This document shows positions 30,721 through 41,124 of a stretch of 64,000 nt of DNA, one piece after another (position 1 is the first letter of the stretch; every line of letters starts with the position of its first letter). Source of the DNA: Alteromonas naphthalenivorans (GTDB taxonomy: Bacteria; Pseudomonadota; Gammaproteobacteria; Enterobacterales; Alteromonadaceae); assembly GCF_000213655.1 (NCBI RefSeq), contig NC_015554.1, positions 3,906,001-3,970,000 on the forward strand, written 5' to 3'. The translations under genes and the position numbers were made by a program. The notes under the pieces were generated by a model. The model did no database searches. It had not been told where the DNA came from and saw nothing but the letters and a program-made list of their open reading frames with translations.

Positions 30721-30778
30721 GCCTATAAGGAGCTTCTTAGTCTATGAGGAGCTTCCCTGCCTATAAAAAGTGCTTGGG
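30721..30778. repeat. Degenerate ~20 bp tandem repeat, three units
   Basis: Units begin GCCTATAAGGAGCTTCTTAG, TCTATGAGGAGCTTCCCT and GCCTATAAAAAGTGCTTGGG. They lie between two convergent genes. Confidence 0.55.
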
Positions 30779-30801
30779 CCCGCCTAAACGCTTACGCTGG
30801 C

Positions 30802-31284
30802 CTAAAAAGCACTTACCGCGATACCTTTAAGTCGATACCCTACCGACGCGATATCACCTTTCCACCCTTCAGTGGTAAGTTCGCCAGTTACCCATATCGC
30901 GTCGTAAATATTATCAAGAGGAATACCCTCTTCAAACGTCACGTACACAATTTGATTCGACGCAGGCGGCGGTACATGAATACAAGCGCCAAAGTAAGGC
31001 ACGAGTAAAAATTCAGTTGTGAGTTCAGGCGTGCCTTCAAGGGGCACCACAAAGCCAGGAATTTTTACCCGCTTACCATCAAATTTATCAACTACTGGGG
31101 CATCTGGCTGCAACTGTGACATTTCACCATTGTGCTGAACGGCGGGAGGCGCAAGTTCATTAAACCCTTCTGGTACCAAATCTTCCCAATACACTTCAAT
31201 AGGCTCTTCGTCGCTAAACGCTGAGAACGCCGGAAGTAATATGACTAAGGCTAAACCCAATGCCTTTCCCATGACTTTCAACAT
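30802..31284 (-). CDS. Secreted DUF3299 protein
   Basis: The protein is 160 residues from the ATG at 31284 (a GTG three codons upstream is possible). A signal peptide ends near PAFSAFS. The mature part matches DUF3299: IEVYWEDLVPEG near the start, KRVKIPGFVVPLEG in the middle, and LLVPYFGACIHVPPPASNQI with the conserved Cys-His segment. Family members sit in the periplasm and often lie near metal or membrane-transport genes. The function is unknown. Confidence 0.85.
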   Translation of the reverse strand: MLKVMGKALGLALVILLPAFSAFSDEEPIEVYWEDLVPEGFNELAPPAVQHNGEMSQLQPDAPVVDKFDGKRVKIPGFVVPLEGTPELTTEFLLVPYFGACIHVPPPASNQIVYVTFEEGIPLDNIYDAIWVTGELTTEGWKGDIASVGYRLKGIAVSAF

Positions 31285-31319
31285 AACACTCACTTAAATA
31301 AAAAGGTCGCTCTTAAAAT

Positions 31320-31356
31320 AAAAAGGGCCGGTACTTACCAGCACCGACCCTTTTTA
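31320..31356 (-). terminator. Terminator of ppa
   Basis: The arms AAAAGGGCCGGT and ACCGACCCTTTT-like pair with one mismatch, and a T-run follows on the minus strand. It lies just beyond the pyrophosphatase gene. Confidence 0.85.
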
Positions 31357-31379
31357 GCATGTCTTGTAAGCAGCGTGAA

Positions 31380-31910
31380 TTATTCTGCTTCGAAACGCTT
31401 AACGCTTGCGACAATTTCTTCTTTCGCTGCTGCTGAGCCAGCCCAGCCGTCAATCTTAACCCACTTACCAGGTTCAAGATCTTTGTAATGAGAGAAGAAG
31501 TGCTCGATTTGCTGTAATAGCAACTCAGGTGCGTCTTCAGTTTCTTGCACTTTACGGTAAATAGTAGAAAGCTTGTCGATTGGCACTGCCAATACTTTAG
31601 CGTCTTTACCTGACTCATCAGTCATGTTCAAAACACCAATTGGACGACAACGAATTACTGAACCCGCTAATAGTGGGAACGGCGTCATTACCAATACGTC
31701 AACTGGGTCACCGTCTTCAGACAAGGTGTTAGGCACATAACCGTAGTTAGTTGGGTAGTGCATGCAAGTTGCCATGAAACGGTCAACAAACATAGCGCCT
31801 GAGTCTTTGTCTACTTCGTATTTTACCGGGTCAGCGTGTGCTGGAATTTCGATAACTACATTCACTTCTTCAGGCAAGTTCTTGCCCGCAGGAATATCAT
31901 TCAAGCTCAT
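31380..31910 (-). CDS. ppa: Inorganic pyrophosphatase
   Basis: The 176-residue protein is the soluble family I pyrophosphatase that hydrolyses PPi to drive biosynthesis. The signature is [15 protein letters not shown] with metal-binding Asp residues, and [16 protein letters not shown] is the N-terminal active-site segment. Size matches the E. coli hexameric enzyme (176). It has a clear ATG and its own terminator. Confidence 0.97.
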   Translation of the reverse strand: MSLNDIPAGKNLPEEVNVVIEIPAHADPVKYEVDKDSGAMFVDRFMATCMHYPTNYGYVPNTLSEDGDPVDVLVMTPFPLLAGSVIRCRPIGVLNMTDESGKDAKVLAVPIDKLSTIYRKVQETEDAPELLLQQIEHFFSHYKDLEPGKWVKIDGWAGSAAAKEEIVASVKRFEAE

Positions 31911-31980
31911 TCTAAGGTCCTTTCAATGATGTTTTAAAAAATGTGGCGCTAAGTATACGGTGACGGCGGCAAAATAAAAA

Positions 31981-32009
31981 CGGTTTAGCGCTAATCACAC
32001 GCAAAACCG
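31981..32009 (-). terminator. Terminator of fbp
   Basis: On the minus strand, CGGTTTTGCG pairs with CGCTAAACCG with one internal mismatch and is followed by TTTTTATTTT. It lies 20 bases after the fbp stop. Confidence 0.7.
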
Positions 32010-32028
32010 CCTTTATTTAGCAATATTT

Positions 32029-33006
32029 CTATTCACTTTTACCGTAATAGCTTAAACAGGTTTCAACTTCTTCTTTAGAACCAATAATACATGGTACGCG
32101 CTGATGTATTTCTTCCGGCATGACTTCAAGAATTCGCCCTGCACCGGTTTCCGCTTTACCACCGGCTTGTTCCATCAAAAAGGCCATGGGGTTTGCTTCA
32201 TACAGTAAGCGCAATTTACCTGGCTTAGATGGGTCACGTTTATCGTAGGGGTACATGAAAATACCGCCGCGACATAATAAACGATGAATATCACCGACCA
32301 TGGCTGCTACCCAACGCATGTTGAAATTTTTCTCACGAGGGCCATCTTTACCTGCAATTAGGTCAGCAATATAGGCTTGCATAGCCGGTTCCCAGTGACG
32401 CTGATTTGACGCGTTAATCGAGTATTCAGTGGTTTGCTCTGGCACCTGAATATTAGGGTGAGTAAGTAAGAAACCACCGTGGGTCTTATCTAATGTATAA
32501 ATATGAGTGCCGCGGCCAGTGGTTAATGCAAGCATGGTAGACGGACCATAAAGTACGTAACCTGCTGCCACAATTTGTGTACCTGGCTGAAGAAATGCTG
32601 ATGGATCATCAGGCTCCATCCACTGAGGAGCATGAGTGATAGAAAATATAGTACCAATTAAGCTGTTAATTTCGGTGTTCGATGAGCCGTCTAGTGGATC
32701 GAAGCTCACCAAATAATTACCATCTGGGTTGCACGGTACAACATCGTCTTCTTCTTCTGAAGAAATGGCTTTTACATAGCCCGACTCACGAAGCGTATCT
32801 TTAATGATGTGATTAGAAATTACATCTAACTTCTTTTGCGTTTCACCTTGTACGTTTTCTGACAAGGTAGAACCCAATACGCCAGCAAGGGCACCTTGAC
32901 TCACTCGGAATGAAATTTCTTTACAGCTCGCTAACAAGGTTCTTATGAGCAGGATCAGCTCTAACGGGGCACCATCTTCTTGCAACTGGGAATTTAAACG
33001 TCTCAT
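32029..33006 (-). CDS. fbp: Fructose-1,6-bisphosphatase class I
   Basis: The 325-residue protein removes the C1 phosphate of fructose-1,6-bisphosphate in gluconeogenesis. Metal-binding segments are [10 protein letters not shown] and [11 protein letters not shown], and the substrate region is MFLYPYDKR-like ([11 protein letters not shown]). The family ending [16 protein letters not shown] is present. Length matches E. coli Fbp (332). It is divergent from mpl across a 274-base interval in which I see no other gene. Confidence 0.97.
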   Translation of the reverse strand: MRRLNSQLQEDGAPLELILLIRTLLASCKEISFRVSQGALAGVLGSTLSENVQGETQKKLDVISNHIIKDTLRESGYVKAISSEEEDDVVPCNPDGNYLVSFDPLDGSSNTEINSLIGTIFSITHAPQWMEPDDPSAFLQPGTQIVAAGYVLYGPSTMLALTTGRGTHIYTLDKTHGGFLLTHPNIQVPEQTTEYSINASNQRHWEPAMQAYIADLIAGKDGPREKNFNMRWVAAMVGDIHRLLCRGGIFMYPYDKRDPSKPGKLRLLYEANPMAFLMEQAGGKAETGAGRILEVMPEEIHQRVPCIIGSKEEVETCLSYYGKSE

Positions 33007-33280
33007 CTTAGTTAAGCCTTTTTTTAGTGTGTAGGGTATGACAATGGGAGGCGCACAGCTTTCCTTACCGGCTTTCTCTCACATTACCAACAAGCACTGC
33101 TTTATATGCTCGTTAATTTGATTGTAACCGTGAATGCACCGAAGTGGAATAAGCCAAGCGCAGGCAATCTACACAACATACCAGTGAAAGCAGGCATTAT
33201 GCGTAAAAATGCATTATTTAACCTACTGCTGTTCTGATAAAGTAGCCAGTATTCAATGCAGTAAAAAATGAGAATTCGCT

Positions 33281-34663
33281 ATGCATTTACATATTCTAGG
33301 TATTTGCGGTAGCTTTATGGGTGGCATCGCAGCCATTGCGAAAGCCTTGGGCCATAAGGTCACAGGCTCAGATACCAACGTGTATCCGCCCATGAGTACC
33401 CAACTTGAAGCTCTTGGTATAGAACTTACCGAAGGCTTTAATACTGACCAATTCGATCCAACTCCAGATATGGTCATTATTGGAAATGCGATGTCTCGTG
33501 GCAACTCGGCGGTTGAGTACGTGCTAAACAGAAACTTGCCATATACCAGTGGCCCGCAATGGTTGCTTGATAACTTATTAAAAGATAGATGGGTCATTGG
33601 TGTATCAGGAACCCACGGCAAAACCACGACCAGCAGCATGGTGGCGTGGATTTTAGAGTACAGCGAATTAAACCCCGGCTACCTTATTGGTGGTGTGCCT
33701 GAAAACTTTGGTGTGTCTGCCCGTATTGGAGAAAGCCCGTTTTTTGTCATTGAAGCAGACGAATACGACAGCGCCTTTTTCGATAAGCGCTCTAAGTTTG
33801 TGCATTACCGACCTAAAACGCTGGTGATTAATAACTTAGAGTTTGATCATGCTGACATCTTCGCCGACTTAGCCGCCATTCAAACCCAGTTTCACCACCT
33901 TGTGCGCATGGTGCCAGAAAATGGCCTGATTCTTACGCCCAACCACACGCCCGCTATTGAGGAAACCCTTAAAAAAGGTTGTTGGACGCCACGCCAATGT
34001 CTAGGCAAAGAATGGTCCGCAGAACTTATCAATAAAGATGGTAGCCAGTTTAACGTGCTATTTAACAATGAGATTGTTGGCGCAGTACAGTGGGAACTGC
34101 TTGGCCAGCACAATGTGGATAACGCACTCATGGCCATTGCTGCGGCTCATCATGCCGGTGTTACCCTCCACGATGCCATTGCCGCGCTATCAAGTTTTAA
34201 AAATGTTAAGCGCCGCATGGAAATAAAAGGCGTAGTGACACTCGCAGCTGAAGGTAAACCCGTGACGGTTTATGATGATTTTGCTCATCACCCCACCGCC
34301 ATTGCCACCACTATTGATGGACTTCGCAAGAAAGTAGGTAATGCCCGCATACTGGCTGTGCTGGAGCCTCGTTCGAACACCATGAAAATGGGGGTGCATA
34401 AGAATACCCTTGCTCACTCTTGGCAGGCCGCCGATGCAGTTTATGTGTATGAACCTCAAGGGCTAGACTGGTCGCTAAAGGAAGCAGCAGCTGCTAGCCC
34501 AGCGCCCACCACCGTATTCAATGATGTTGAAAACATTGTAAAAGTATTGCAAAGCGAAGTGCGCCCTGGCGATCATATTCTTATTATGAGTAATGGTGGT
34601 TTTGAAGGCATCCACAACCGTGTTTTACGCGTACTTACCCCGTCAATCGAGGTAGAAAAATGA
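33281..34663 (+). CDS. mpl: UDP-N-acetylmuramate:L-alanyl-gamma-D-glutamyl-meso-diaminopimelate ligase
   Basis: The 460-residue protein is a Mur-ligase family enzyme that recycles the murein tripeptide onto UDP-MurNAc. The N-terminal Rossmann segment is [17 protein letters not shown], which is the Mpl rather than MurC form. The ATP loop is [14 protein letters not shown], and the central segment [18 protein letters not shown] and the [12 protein letters not shown]-terminal segment are typical. It overlaps ubiX by 4 bases. Confidence 0.97.
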   Translation: MHLHILGICGSFMGGIAAIAKALGHKVTGSDTNVYPPMSTQLEALGIELTEGFNTDQFDPTPDMVIIGNAMSRGNSAVEYVLNRNLPYTSGPQWLLDNLLKDRWVIGVSGTHGKTTTSSMVAWILEYSELNPGYLIGGVPENFGVSARIGESPFFVIEADEYDSAFFDKRSKFVHYRPKTLVINNLEFDHADIFADLAAIQTQFHHLVRMVPENGLILTPNHTPAIEETLKKGCWTPRQCLGKEWSAELINKDGSQFNVLFNNEIVGAVQWELLGQHNVDNALMAIAAAHHAGVTLHDAIAALSSFKNVKRRMEIKGVVTLAAEGKPVTVYDDFAHHPTAIATTIDGLRKKVGNARILAVLEPRSNTMKMGVHKNTLAHSWQAADAVYVYEPQGLDWSLKEAAAASPAPTTVFNDVENIVKVLQSEVRPGDHILIMSNGGFEGIHNRVLRVLTPSIEVEK

Positions 34664-35295
34664 AACATGATAAGCAAATTACCCTAGCTATTACGGGTGC
34701 TTCCGGCACACCATACGCACTATCACTATTAACGTCGTTAGTTAAAGCTGACTACCAAGTGTATGTGCTTATTTCTTCTGCCGCTAAAGTGGTGATGGCT
34801 ACAGAAGAAAATATAAAAATTCCCGCGAGGCCTGAAGACGCCAGTGCTTTTTTCATTGAGCACTGCGGCGGCAAGCCTGGTCAAGTGCAAGTATTTGGAA
34901 AAGAAGAGTGGTTTTCACCTGTTGCATCAGGTTCAGCAGCACCGGCCAAAATGGTAGTATGCCCTTGCTCTACGGGCACCCTTTCGTCTATCGCCGTTGG
35001 TGCTAGCGACAATTTGATAGAACGGGCAGCCGATGTAGTATTAAAAGAAAGAGGACAGCTTATTCTGGTACCACGAGAAATGCCCCTTTCCTCAATCCAT
35101 TTGGAAAATATGCTTAAATTGTCACAAATGGGTGCGACAATAATGCCAGCGGCACCTGGTTTTTACCATAATCCTAAGACCATCGAAGATTTGGTCGACT
35201 TTGTTGTGGCGCGTATTCTTGATCATCTCGGCGTTGAACAATCTTTAGTGGCACGCTGGGGTTATGAAACCGCTAAACATAGTGGTAACGCTTAG
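34660..35295 (+). CDS. ubiX: Flavin prenyltransferase UbiX
   Basis: The 211-residue protein makes prenylated FMN, the cofactor of the UbiD decarboxylase in ubiquinone synthesis. The flavoprotein N-terminus is [16 protein letters not shown]. Family segments [41 protein letters not shown] and [18 protein letters not shown] are all present. It starts in the ATGA overlap with mpl, a common gammaproteobacterial pairing. Confidence 0.97.
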   Translation: MKHDKQITLAITGASGTPYALSLLTSLVKADYQVYVLISSAAKVVMATEENIKIPARPEDASAFFIEHCGGKPGQVQVFGKEEWFSPVASGSAAPAKMVVCPCSTGTLSSIAVGASDNLIERAADVVLKERGQLILVPREMPLSSIHLENMLKLSQMGATIMPAAPGFYHNPKTIEDLVDFVVARILDHLGVEQSLVARWGYETAKHSGNA

Positions 35296-35373
35296 CTAAT
35301 AGTACATTGCTAATAGAAACAGCCGCTAGAAATAGCGATTTGCAAAATTTAAAAATAGAACAAAGGAAAATTA

Positions 35374-36174
35374 ATGACAGCGTTGAGAAATAGGACTTTC
35401 GCCGTTGCGCTAAGCTCACTTATTACGTTATTTGTTTCGTCGCCAGCGTTTGGCTGGGGCCAAACAGGCCATCGGGTTACTGGCGCTATTGCGCAGCAGT
35501 ATTTAAGCCCCTTGTCTCAAGCTGCTGTAGCAGAACTATTACCAAACAGTTCGCTAGCAGAAGCATCAACTTATGCAGATGAAATGCGCTCAAACCCAAG
35601 TGAGTTTTGGCAAAAGATGTCTACCCATTGGCACTATGTAACAGTGCCTCAAGGGAAAAACTATGCTGAAGTTGGTGCGCCTAGACAAGGTGATGCCGTT
35701 ACCGCACTTGAAGCCTATACAAAAACCTTAAAAAGCGATTCGGCCACTATTGAAGAAAAACGCTTAGCGCTACGTTTTATAGTGCACATTATTGGTGATT
35801 TGCACCAACCGCTGCATGCGGGTGATGGCAGCGATCGCGGCGGTAACGATGTAAAAGTAAATTTCTTTTGGCAGAACTCTAATTTACATCGGGTGTGGGA
35901 CTCTCAAATGCTAGAGCAACGTAAGCTGTCTTATACAGAATGGACAACATGGCTTACAGAACACATTACACCGGATGACATTCGTAGCTGGGCAACCACA
36001 GATCCGTTAGTGTGGATTGAAGAAAGCACTAAACTCCGTGATGAAGTCTACCCTGAAGATGCCAACAACATGAGTTATGACTACTTATATCAGCATCTTC
36101 CAACGGCTAAGCAGCGTTTACAAATGGCTGGTATTCGACTTGCCATGTACTTAAACGAAACGTTTGATAAGTAA
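35374..36174 (+). CDS. Secreted S1/P1-type nuclease
   Basis: The 266-residue protein has a signal peptide ending SPAFG, so the mature chain starts WGQTGHRVTG. In this zinc-dependent family the N-terminal Trp and the following His bind zinc. Further ligands are visible in STYADEMRS, THWHYV, HIIGDLHQPLHAGDGSDRGGND and NLHRVWDS. Such nucleases degrade single-stranded nucleic acid outside the cytoplasm and release 5' mononucleotides, useful for scavenging phosphate or nucleosides. It has its own ribosome binding site and ends before a bidirectional terminator. Confidence 0.92.
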   Translation: MTALRNRTFAVALSSLITLFVSSPAFGWGQTGHRVTGAIAQQYLSPLSQAAVAELLPNSSLAEASTYADEMRSNPSEFWQKMSTHWHYVTVPQGKNYAEVGAPRQGDAVTALEAYTKTLKSDSATIEEKRLALRFIVHIIGDLHQPLHAGDGSDRGGNDVKVNFFWQNSNLHRVWDSQMLEQRKLSYTEWTTWLTEHITPDDIRSWATTDPLVWIEESTKLRDEVYPEDANNMSYDYLYQHLPTAKQRLQMAGIRLAMYLNETFDK

Positions 36175-36238
36175 TTACCAATACATACCGCAGAGGGTTC
36201 TGCTAGCGGCTATTGGTAGTTGCTGAATCCTGAGCACA

Positions 36239-36277
36239 AAAAAGCGGAGGCACTTTATTCAGCTGTCTCCGCTTTTT
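36239..36277. terminator. Bidirectional terminator between the S1/P1 nuclease gene and rraA
   Basis: An 11-bp stem (AAAAAGCGGAG with CTCCGCTTTTT) has A and T tails on both sides and lies between convergent genes. Confidence 0.92.
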
Positions 36278-36342
36278 GTTGTCTTAAACCTGCGTATTTA
36301 AGCAATAATTCTCAAACGTCGCTAAGAAGCTAGTATCAAAGC

Positions 36343-36828
36343 TTAGTCGATATCGAGAGGTTCAGGTGAAAGAATAACACCCGTGCTATCAGCATAAAGG
36401 TGATCTTCTGGCAGAAAGGTAACGCCACCAAAATTAACCGGTACGTCAACATCGCCAATGCTTTCACATTCAGCGTTAACAGGTATTGCCGCCACCGCTA
36501 ATACGCCAATATCCATTTCGGCCAAGTTATCCACTTCACGTACACTGCCGTAGCACACAATGCCTTCCCAGTCGTTATCTATTGCTACTTGAGCAAGGGC
36601 TGCATCGAATAAGGCACGACGTGTAGAACCACCACCATCAATTAGCAGTACTTTACCTGCACCAGGTTGAGCCAATACACGGTCAATAAGACCACGGTCT
36701 TCGAAACACTTAATCGTGGTGATTTCGCCACCAAAAGAATAACGGCCGCCAAAGCTTGCAAAGATAGGGTCAACTACGTCGACGCTGTCTGCAAATAAAT
36801 CGCACAATTCAGAAGTGTTGTAATCCAT
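36343..36828 (-). CDS. rraA: Ribonuclease E activity regulator RraA
   Basis: The 161-residue protein matches RraA, a trimeric protein that binds RNase E and inhibits it. Diagnostic stretches are [55 protein letters not shown] and the [12 protein letters not shown] segment. Length equals E. coli RraA (161). The start ATG is clear. Confidence 0.95.
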   Translation of the reverse strand: MDYNTSELCDLFADSVDVVDPIFASFGGRYSFGGEITTIKCFEDRGLIDRVLAQPGAGKVLLIDGGGSTRRALFDAALAQVAIDNDWEGIVCYGSVREVDNLAEMDIGVLAVAAIPVNAECESIGDVDVPVNFGGVTFLPEDHLYADSTGVILSPEPLDID

Positions 36829-37098
36829 TGCTCTACCTTACTTTAATTGAGAGTAGTAGGTTATTTACCTTGTTCTAGCATAGCATTAATTTAGTCGTTG
36901 AAAACGCCTGATTTATGAAGTTTCAGGGAAACAGCAACAACCTTTCCACTAAATAGACTGCCACTCTTATTAGCAAAGACATTTTCACCTACTTAGCACG
37001 TAACTTGCTTACCTTTTTATAAAAGACTAACTCGCTAGCACACCGCACCTAATAGAAGTTAATACGTGCAGAACAGCCTGACCAACGAACCTTTTCAT

Positions 37099-37138
37099 CT
37101 GTCATAAAGGTTTCTTTTTTCTGTCACTGGTTGGTCAC
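37099..37138 (+). promoter_or_regulatory. Tandem Pho box upstream of PAP2-glycosyltransferase operon
   Basis: CTGTCAT (37099), CTGTCAC (37121) and TGGTCAC (37132) fall on an 11-base period, with a degenerate unit GTTTCTT at 37110. This is the arrangement of two adjacent PhoB boxes. A -10-like TTAAAT lies about 10 bases after the last unit, as expected where PhoB replaces the -35. In the rest of the 36829-37186 interval I see nothing else I can name. Confidence 0.65.
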
Positions 37139-37186
37139 AGAATGCTTTTAAATTGTTCAATAATCAATCGAAAGGGGGCAAGGCTA

Positions 37187-37705
37187 ATGCTTCTTAAATC
37201 CTTGACCAAATACGATACAAATTTGTTCTATCGCTTATACAGTCTTACCGTAAAACGAGATTGTCGCAGTATCATCTGGTTATCAAAAACCGGAGATGGA
37301 TACCTTTACTTGTTCATTGGCGCCTTATTATGGGCTTTTGAACCCGAGCATGGCGAACTTTTCCTCTACACAGCGCTGATGGCATATGCGCTGGAATTAC
37401 CTATCTATGTGCTGCTTAAGAAAATGTTCAAGCGCCCGCGCCCTTGTGATTTTCTATTGGATTTAACAGCACATGTTACGCCATCCGATAAATTCTCTCT
37501 GCCCTCTGGGCATACTGCTGCGGCTTGCTTAATGGCAAGTATTGTAGCGCATTACTATCCACCATTCGCGGTACTGGCATACAGTTGGGCAGCCCTTATT
37601 GGCCTGTCTCGCGTCTTGCTAGGCGTGCACTACCCATCAGATGTAGTCGCAGGTATGTTACTTGGTATCACTATCGCATCGTTGAGTATTTCCATACTGG
37701 GGTAA
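37187..37705 (+). CDS. PAP2-family phosphatase, membrane
   Basis: The protein is 172 residues from the ATG at 37187, chosen because AAGG lies 5-6 bases upstream and the Pho-box promoter would start transcripts near 37160; an ATG at 37142 would add 15 residues. The three PAP2 catalytic motifs are intact: KKMFKRPRP, PSGHTAA and SRVLLGVHYPSD. Several membrane segments are present. Such enzymes dephosphorylate phosphatidate or undecaprenyl pyrophosphate. The glycosyltransferase gene follows after one base, so the two form a tight operon. Confidence 0.9.
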   Translation: MLLKSLTKYDTNLFYRLYSLTVKRDCRSIIWLSKTGDGYLYLFIGALLWAFEPEHGELFLYTALMAYALELPIYVLLKKMFKRPRPCDFLLDLTAHVTPSDKFSLPSGHTAAACLMASIVAHYYPPFAVLAYSWAALIGLSRVLLGVHYPSDVVAGMLLGITIASLSISILG

Positions 37706-37706
37706 C

Positions 37707-38774
37707 ATGAAATTATTGTATGGCGTGCAAGGCACCGGAAACGGGCACATTGCTCGTGCACGAATTATGGCGGCAGCACTAGCCAAGCGTTCAGATGTTG
37801 AAGTAGATTTTGTTTTCACAGGTCGTGAACCCGATAAATATTTTGATATGGATGTATTTGGCGACTATCGCACCTTCACTGGCTTAAGCTTTATCACTAA
37901 AAGTGGCCGCGTAGACCGGTGGCAAACCATTAAAGAAGCTAATATCAGTCAATTTCTAAAAGACGTGAAACGTTTTGATGCAAGCGGATACGATCTTCTC
38001 GTTAACGACTTTGAGCCTGTCACAGCGTGGGCGGCAAAGCGTCAGCATATTCCGTCAATTTCAATTAGCCACCAAGCCGCATTTTCTTATGATGTGCCAA
38101 AATCTGGCGACACCATTATTGATCGGCTGCTAATGAAAAAATTCGCCCCTACCGACCTTCAATTAGGTGTCCATTGGTTTCACTTTAATCAACCGATCAT
38201 TCCGCCTTTTGTGGCAGAGAAACCGCTATCAGTACCGGGTAAGGGTCATGTGTTGGTTTACTTACCATTTGAAGATGTTAGCGACGTTCAACAAATGCTG
38301 GAGCCTTTAAGCGACCAAAAATTTCAGTGCTTCCACCCCGATATTAGCGAAATTAAAGACGCGGGACACATTCAGTGGAACCCGACGTCAAAACAGCATT
38401 TCCAGCGTGCGCTACAGCATTGTAATGGCGTTATTGCGAACGGAGGTTTTGAACTTTCAAGCGAAGCCTTACAGCTAGGCAAGAAGCTACTTATCAAGCC
38501 TCTTCATGGCCAATTTGAGCAGCTATCAAATGTACTCACCCTTAATAAGCTTGACCTTTGCCACACCCTATTTCAACTGGATACGGATATTGTTGAAGAG
38601 TGGCTAGAAACAGCAGACATAGAAGCTATTCAATTCCCCGACGACCCTAATACATTAATTGATTGGCTGAAAAAAGGTGACTTGCAAGACACGCAAAGCC
38701 TATGTAATTCGCTGTGGAAAGAGGTTCGCTACGGCGATAAAACACAAGAACGCTTATTGTCTCTTGCATTTTAA
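37707..38774 (+). CDS. Glycosyltransferase, MJ1255/VC2487 family
   Basis: The 355-residue protein resembles the MJ1255/VC2487 family of GT-B-fold glycosyltransferases. It has an N-terminal nucleotide-sugar enzyme start LLYGVQGTGNGHIARARIM, and a donor-site-like segment VIANGGFELSSEALQLGKKLL near residue 240. It is probably cytoplasmic or membrane-peripheral. The acceptor is unknown. Pairing with a PAP2 phosphatase behind a Pho box suggests a lipid acceptor such as diacylglycerol; that part is inference. Confidence 0.8.
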   Translation: MKLLYGVQGTGNGHIARARIMAAALAKRSDVEVDFVFTGREPDKYFDMDVFGDYRTFTGLSFITKSGRVDRWQTIKEANISQFLKDVKRFDASGYDLLVNDFEPVTAWAAKRQHIPSISISHQAAFSYDVPKSGDTIIDRLLMKKFAPTDLQLGVHWFHFNQPIIPPFVAEKPLSVPGKGHVLVYLPFEDVSDVQQMLEPLSDQKFQCFHPDISEIKDAGHIQWNPTSKQHFQRALQHCNGVIANGGFELSSEALQLGKKLLIKPLHGQFEQLSNVLTLNKLDLCHTLFQLDTDIVEEWLETADIEAIQFPDDPNTLIDWLKKGDLQDTQSLCNSLWKEVRYGDKTQERLLSLAF

Positions 38775-38825
38775 TCACGCAATGCGATGATAACGGCATT
38801 TATTGTCGTATTCGCGGGATTTTTC

Positions 38826-39008
38826 GTGCTTAAGAAGTGGGTTTTAGTTACATTCACAGCCATTCTACTTAGTGGTTGTGGTTATAAAGGGGCGCTGTAT
38901 ATTCCACAAGCGCCAGAACAAACGACGCCTACTGAAAAGCCAGACGAAACAGCGTCTTCACCAAACACGCAAAGCCAACCCGCCTCCACACCAGGAGAAT
39001 CTCACTAG
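38826..39008 (+). CDS. lptM: LPS translocon maturation lipoprotein LptM (YifL)
   Basis: The protein is 60 residues from the GTG at 38826, with an upstream in-frame ATG giving an implausible leader. The lipobox is LLSGC, followed by the family hallmark GYKGALY just after the lipidated Cys. The rest is a Pro/Thr-rich, low-complexity tail. In E. coli LptM helps LptD-LptE assemble. It sits directly before lysA-dapF, the usual order, and its stop codon overlaps the lysA GTG. Confidence 0.9.
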   Translation: MLKKWVLVTFTAILLSGCGYKGALYIPQAPEQTTPTEKPDETASSPNTQSQPASTPGESH

Positions 39009-40258
39009 TGGATTTTTTCGCTTATAAAAACGGCCAGCTTTTTGCTGAAGATGTAGCCGTTGCAGATATTGCTGCACAGTACCAAACCCCTGTTTATGTA
39101 TATTCACGGGCAACGTTAGAACGTCATTGGCATGCCTTTAATGATGCTATTGGTGAGCACCCTCACCTTATCTGTTATGCAGTAAAGGCCAATTCAAATC
39201 TAGGTGTACTCAGTACACTAGCCAAAATTGGCTCTGGTTTTGACATTGTTTCTGGTGGTGAATTAGCACGTGTTATTGAAGCCGGTGGCGATGCCAGCAA
39301 AGTGGTATTTTCAGGTGTAGGTAAAAAAGCAGACGAAATACGTTATGCGTTAGAGCAAGGCATTATGTGCTTTAACGTAGAGTCTGAGCCTGAATTGCAT
39401 CGCATTAACGCGGTAGCAGAATCCCTTGGCAAAAAGGCGCCTATTTCGCTTCGCATCAACCCAGATGTAGATGCAAAAACCCACCCCTATATTTCAACAG
39501 GATTGAAGGCAAACAAATTTGGTATCGCCCGTGAACGCGCGTTGCAAACCTACGAGCTAGCTGCATCACTTCCTTACTTGAACGTAGTGGGTATGGACTG
39601 CCACATTGGTTCGCAATTGACTGAAATTGGCCCCTTTGTTGATGCACTAGAGCGTTTGTTGCTGCTTATTGATGAATTAGCCGAGCGCGGTATAACCATT
39701 GATCACTTAGATGTTGGTGGTGGCTTAGGTGTGACTTATAACGACGAAGAACCGCCGCATCCAAAAGCTTACGCTGCAGCGATGGCAGAAAAAATGGTGG
39801 GTCGAGAGAACCTTAAGCTCATTTTAGAGCCAGGCCGCGCTATTGCTGCTAACGCAGGCATTTTAGTCACTGAGGTTGAGTTTATCAAAGAGGGTGAAGA
39901 GAAAAGCTTCGCTATTGTTGATGCCGCTATGAATGACCTGCTTCGACCTGCACTTTACTCTGCATGGCAGAATATCATCCCAGTAAAGCAAGAAAGTACT
40001 GCTACAGCACGCAATTACGATGTGGTAGGCCCGGTATGTGAAACCGGTGATTTCATCGGTAAAGACCGTGAACTTGCTATCGAACCAACTGACCTACTAG
40101 CAGTGCGAAGCGCCGGTGCGTATGGCTTTGCAATGGCATCAAACTACAATAGCCGCTGCCGTCCAGCAGAGATTATGGTAGATGGTGATGCAACAATTGT
40201 GGTGCGTGAAAGAGAAATTCTAAAAGATCTCTGGAAAGGTGAGCACAAACTTACGTAA
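39008..40258 (+). CDS. lysA: Diaminopimelate decarboxylase
   Basis: The 416-residue PLP enzyme makes L-lysine from meso-diaminopimelate. The PLP-lysine motif is CYAVKANSNLGVL (Lys near 59). The glycine-rich phosphate loop HLDVGGGLGV and the active-site segment GPVCETGDF are both present. The start is GTG at 39008, overlapping the lptM stop. It is the second gene of the lptM-to-yigB operon. Confidence 0.97.
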   Translation: MDFFAYKNGQLFAEDVAVADIAAQYQTPVYVYSRATLERHWHAFNDAIGEHPHLICYAVKANSNLGVLSTLAKIGSGFDIVSGGELARVIEAGGDASKVVFSGVGKKADEIRYALEQGIMCFNVESEPELHRINAVAESLGKKAPISLRINPDVDAKTHPYISTGLKANKFGIARERALQTYELAASLPYLNVVGMDCHIGSQLTEIGPFVDALERLLLLIDELAERGITIDHLDVGGGLGVTYNDEEPPHPKAYAAAMAEKMVGRENLKLILEPGRAIAANAGILVTEVEFIKEGEEKSFAIVDAAMNDLLRPALYSAWQNIIPVKQESTATARNYDVVGPVCETGDFIGKDRELAIEPTDLLAVRSAGAYGFAMASNYNSRCRPAEIMVDGDATIVVREREILKDLWKGEHKLT

Positions 40259-40293
40259 ACTAGGGTTAAACTCATAATAAAGATGCGCGGTTA

Positions 40294-41124
40294 ATGCAGG
40301 TTCAGTTTTCAAAAATGCACGGTCTGGGAAATGACTTCATGGTGATTGATAATGTCACCCAGAACGTCTTTTTCTCGAAGGACAAAATACAGCAGTTAGC
40401 AAATCGAAACTTCGGTATAGGGTTCGATCAATTGCTTATGGTTGAACCGCCTTACGATCCTGAACAAGATTTTCACTATCGCATATTTAACGCTGACGGC
40501 TCTGAAGTTGAACAATGTGGTAATGGTGCTCGTTGCTTTGCGCGCTTCGTAAAGCAAAAAGGGCTAATTAACCGCAATAAAATTGTGGTGAGTACTAAAG
40601 CTGGGAAAATGGTGTTGTACTTGGAGAAAGATGGCCAAGTTACCGTGAATATGGGCAAGCCCGAATTCGAGCCAGCTAAAATTCCACTGAAAGCGAACAA
40701 ACAAGAAAATACCTATATATTGCGCGTAAACGATAAAACCTTGTTTTACGGTGCCGTATCTATGGGTAACCCGCATTGCGTCATGGAAGTGGAAGATGTA
40801 GATACCGCGCCTGTTAAAGAAATAGGGCCCCTCGTTGAACGCAACGAACGGTTCCCAGAAGGCGTGAATGTGGGCTTTATGCAGATTATTAATGAATCGC
40901 ACATTCGATTGCGTGTATTTGAACGTGGATCGGGTGAAACCTTGGCATGCGGCAGCGGTGCATGCGCAGCAGTTGCAATTGGTCAGATTCAAGGTAAATT
41001 AAGCAAAGATGTTCGGGTAGATTTGCCCGGCGGCAGTTTACGGATCCGTTGGCCAGGCCCAGATAATGTATTAAAAATGACAGGGCCCGCCGACCATGTG
41101 TACGACGGACATATAAATTTATGA
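40294..41124 (+). CDS. dapF: Diaminopimelate epimerase
   Basis: The 276-residue cofactor-free racemase converts LL- to meso-diaminopimelate. The two active-site cysteines are in [13 protein letters not shown] and [12 protein letters not shown]. The N-terminus [19 protein letters not shown] is typical. It overlaps the DUF484 gene by 4 bases (ATGA). Confidence 0.98.
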   Translation: MQVQFSKMHGLGNDFMVIDNVTQNVFFSKDKIQQLANRNFGIGFDQLLMVEPPYDPEQDFHYRIFNADGSEVEQCGNGARCFARFVKQKGLINRNKIVVSTKAGKMVLYLEKDGQVTVNMGKPEFEPAKIPLKANKQENTYILRVNDKTLFYGAVSMGNPHCVMEVEDVDTAPVKEIGPLVERNERFPEGVNVGFMQIINESHIRLRVFERGSGETLACGSGACAAVAIGQIQGKLSKDVRVDLPGGSLRIRWPGPDNVLKMTGPADHVYDGHINL

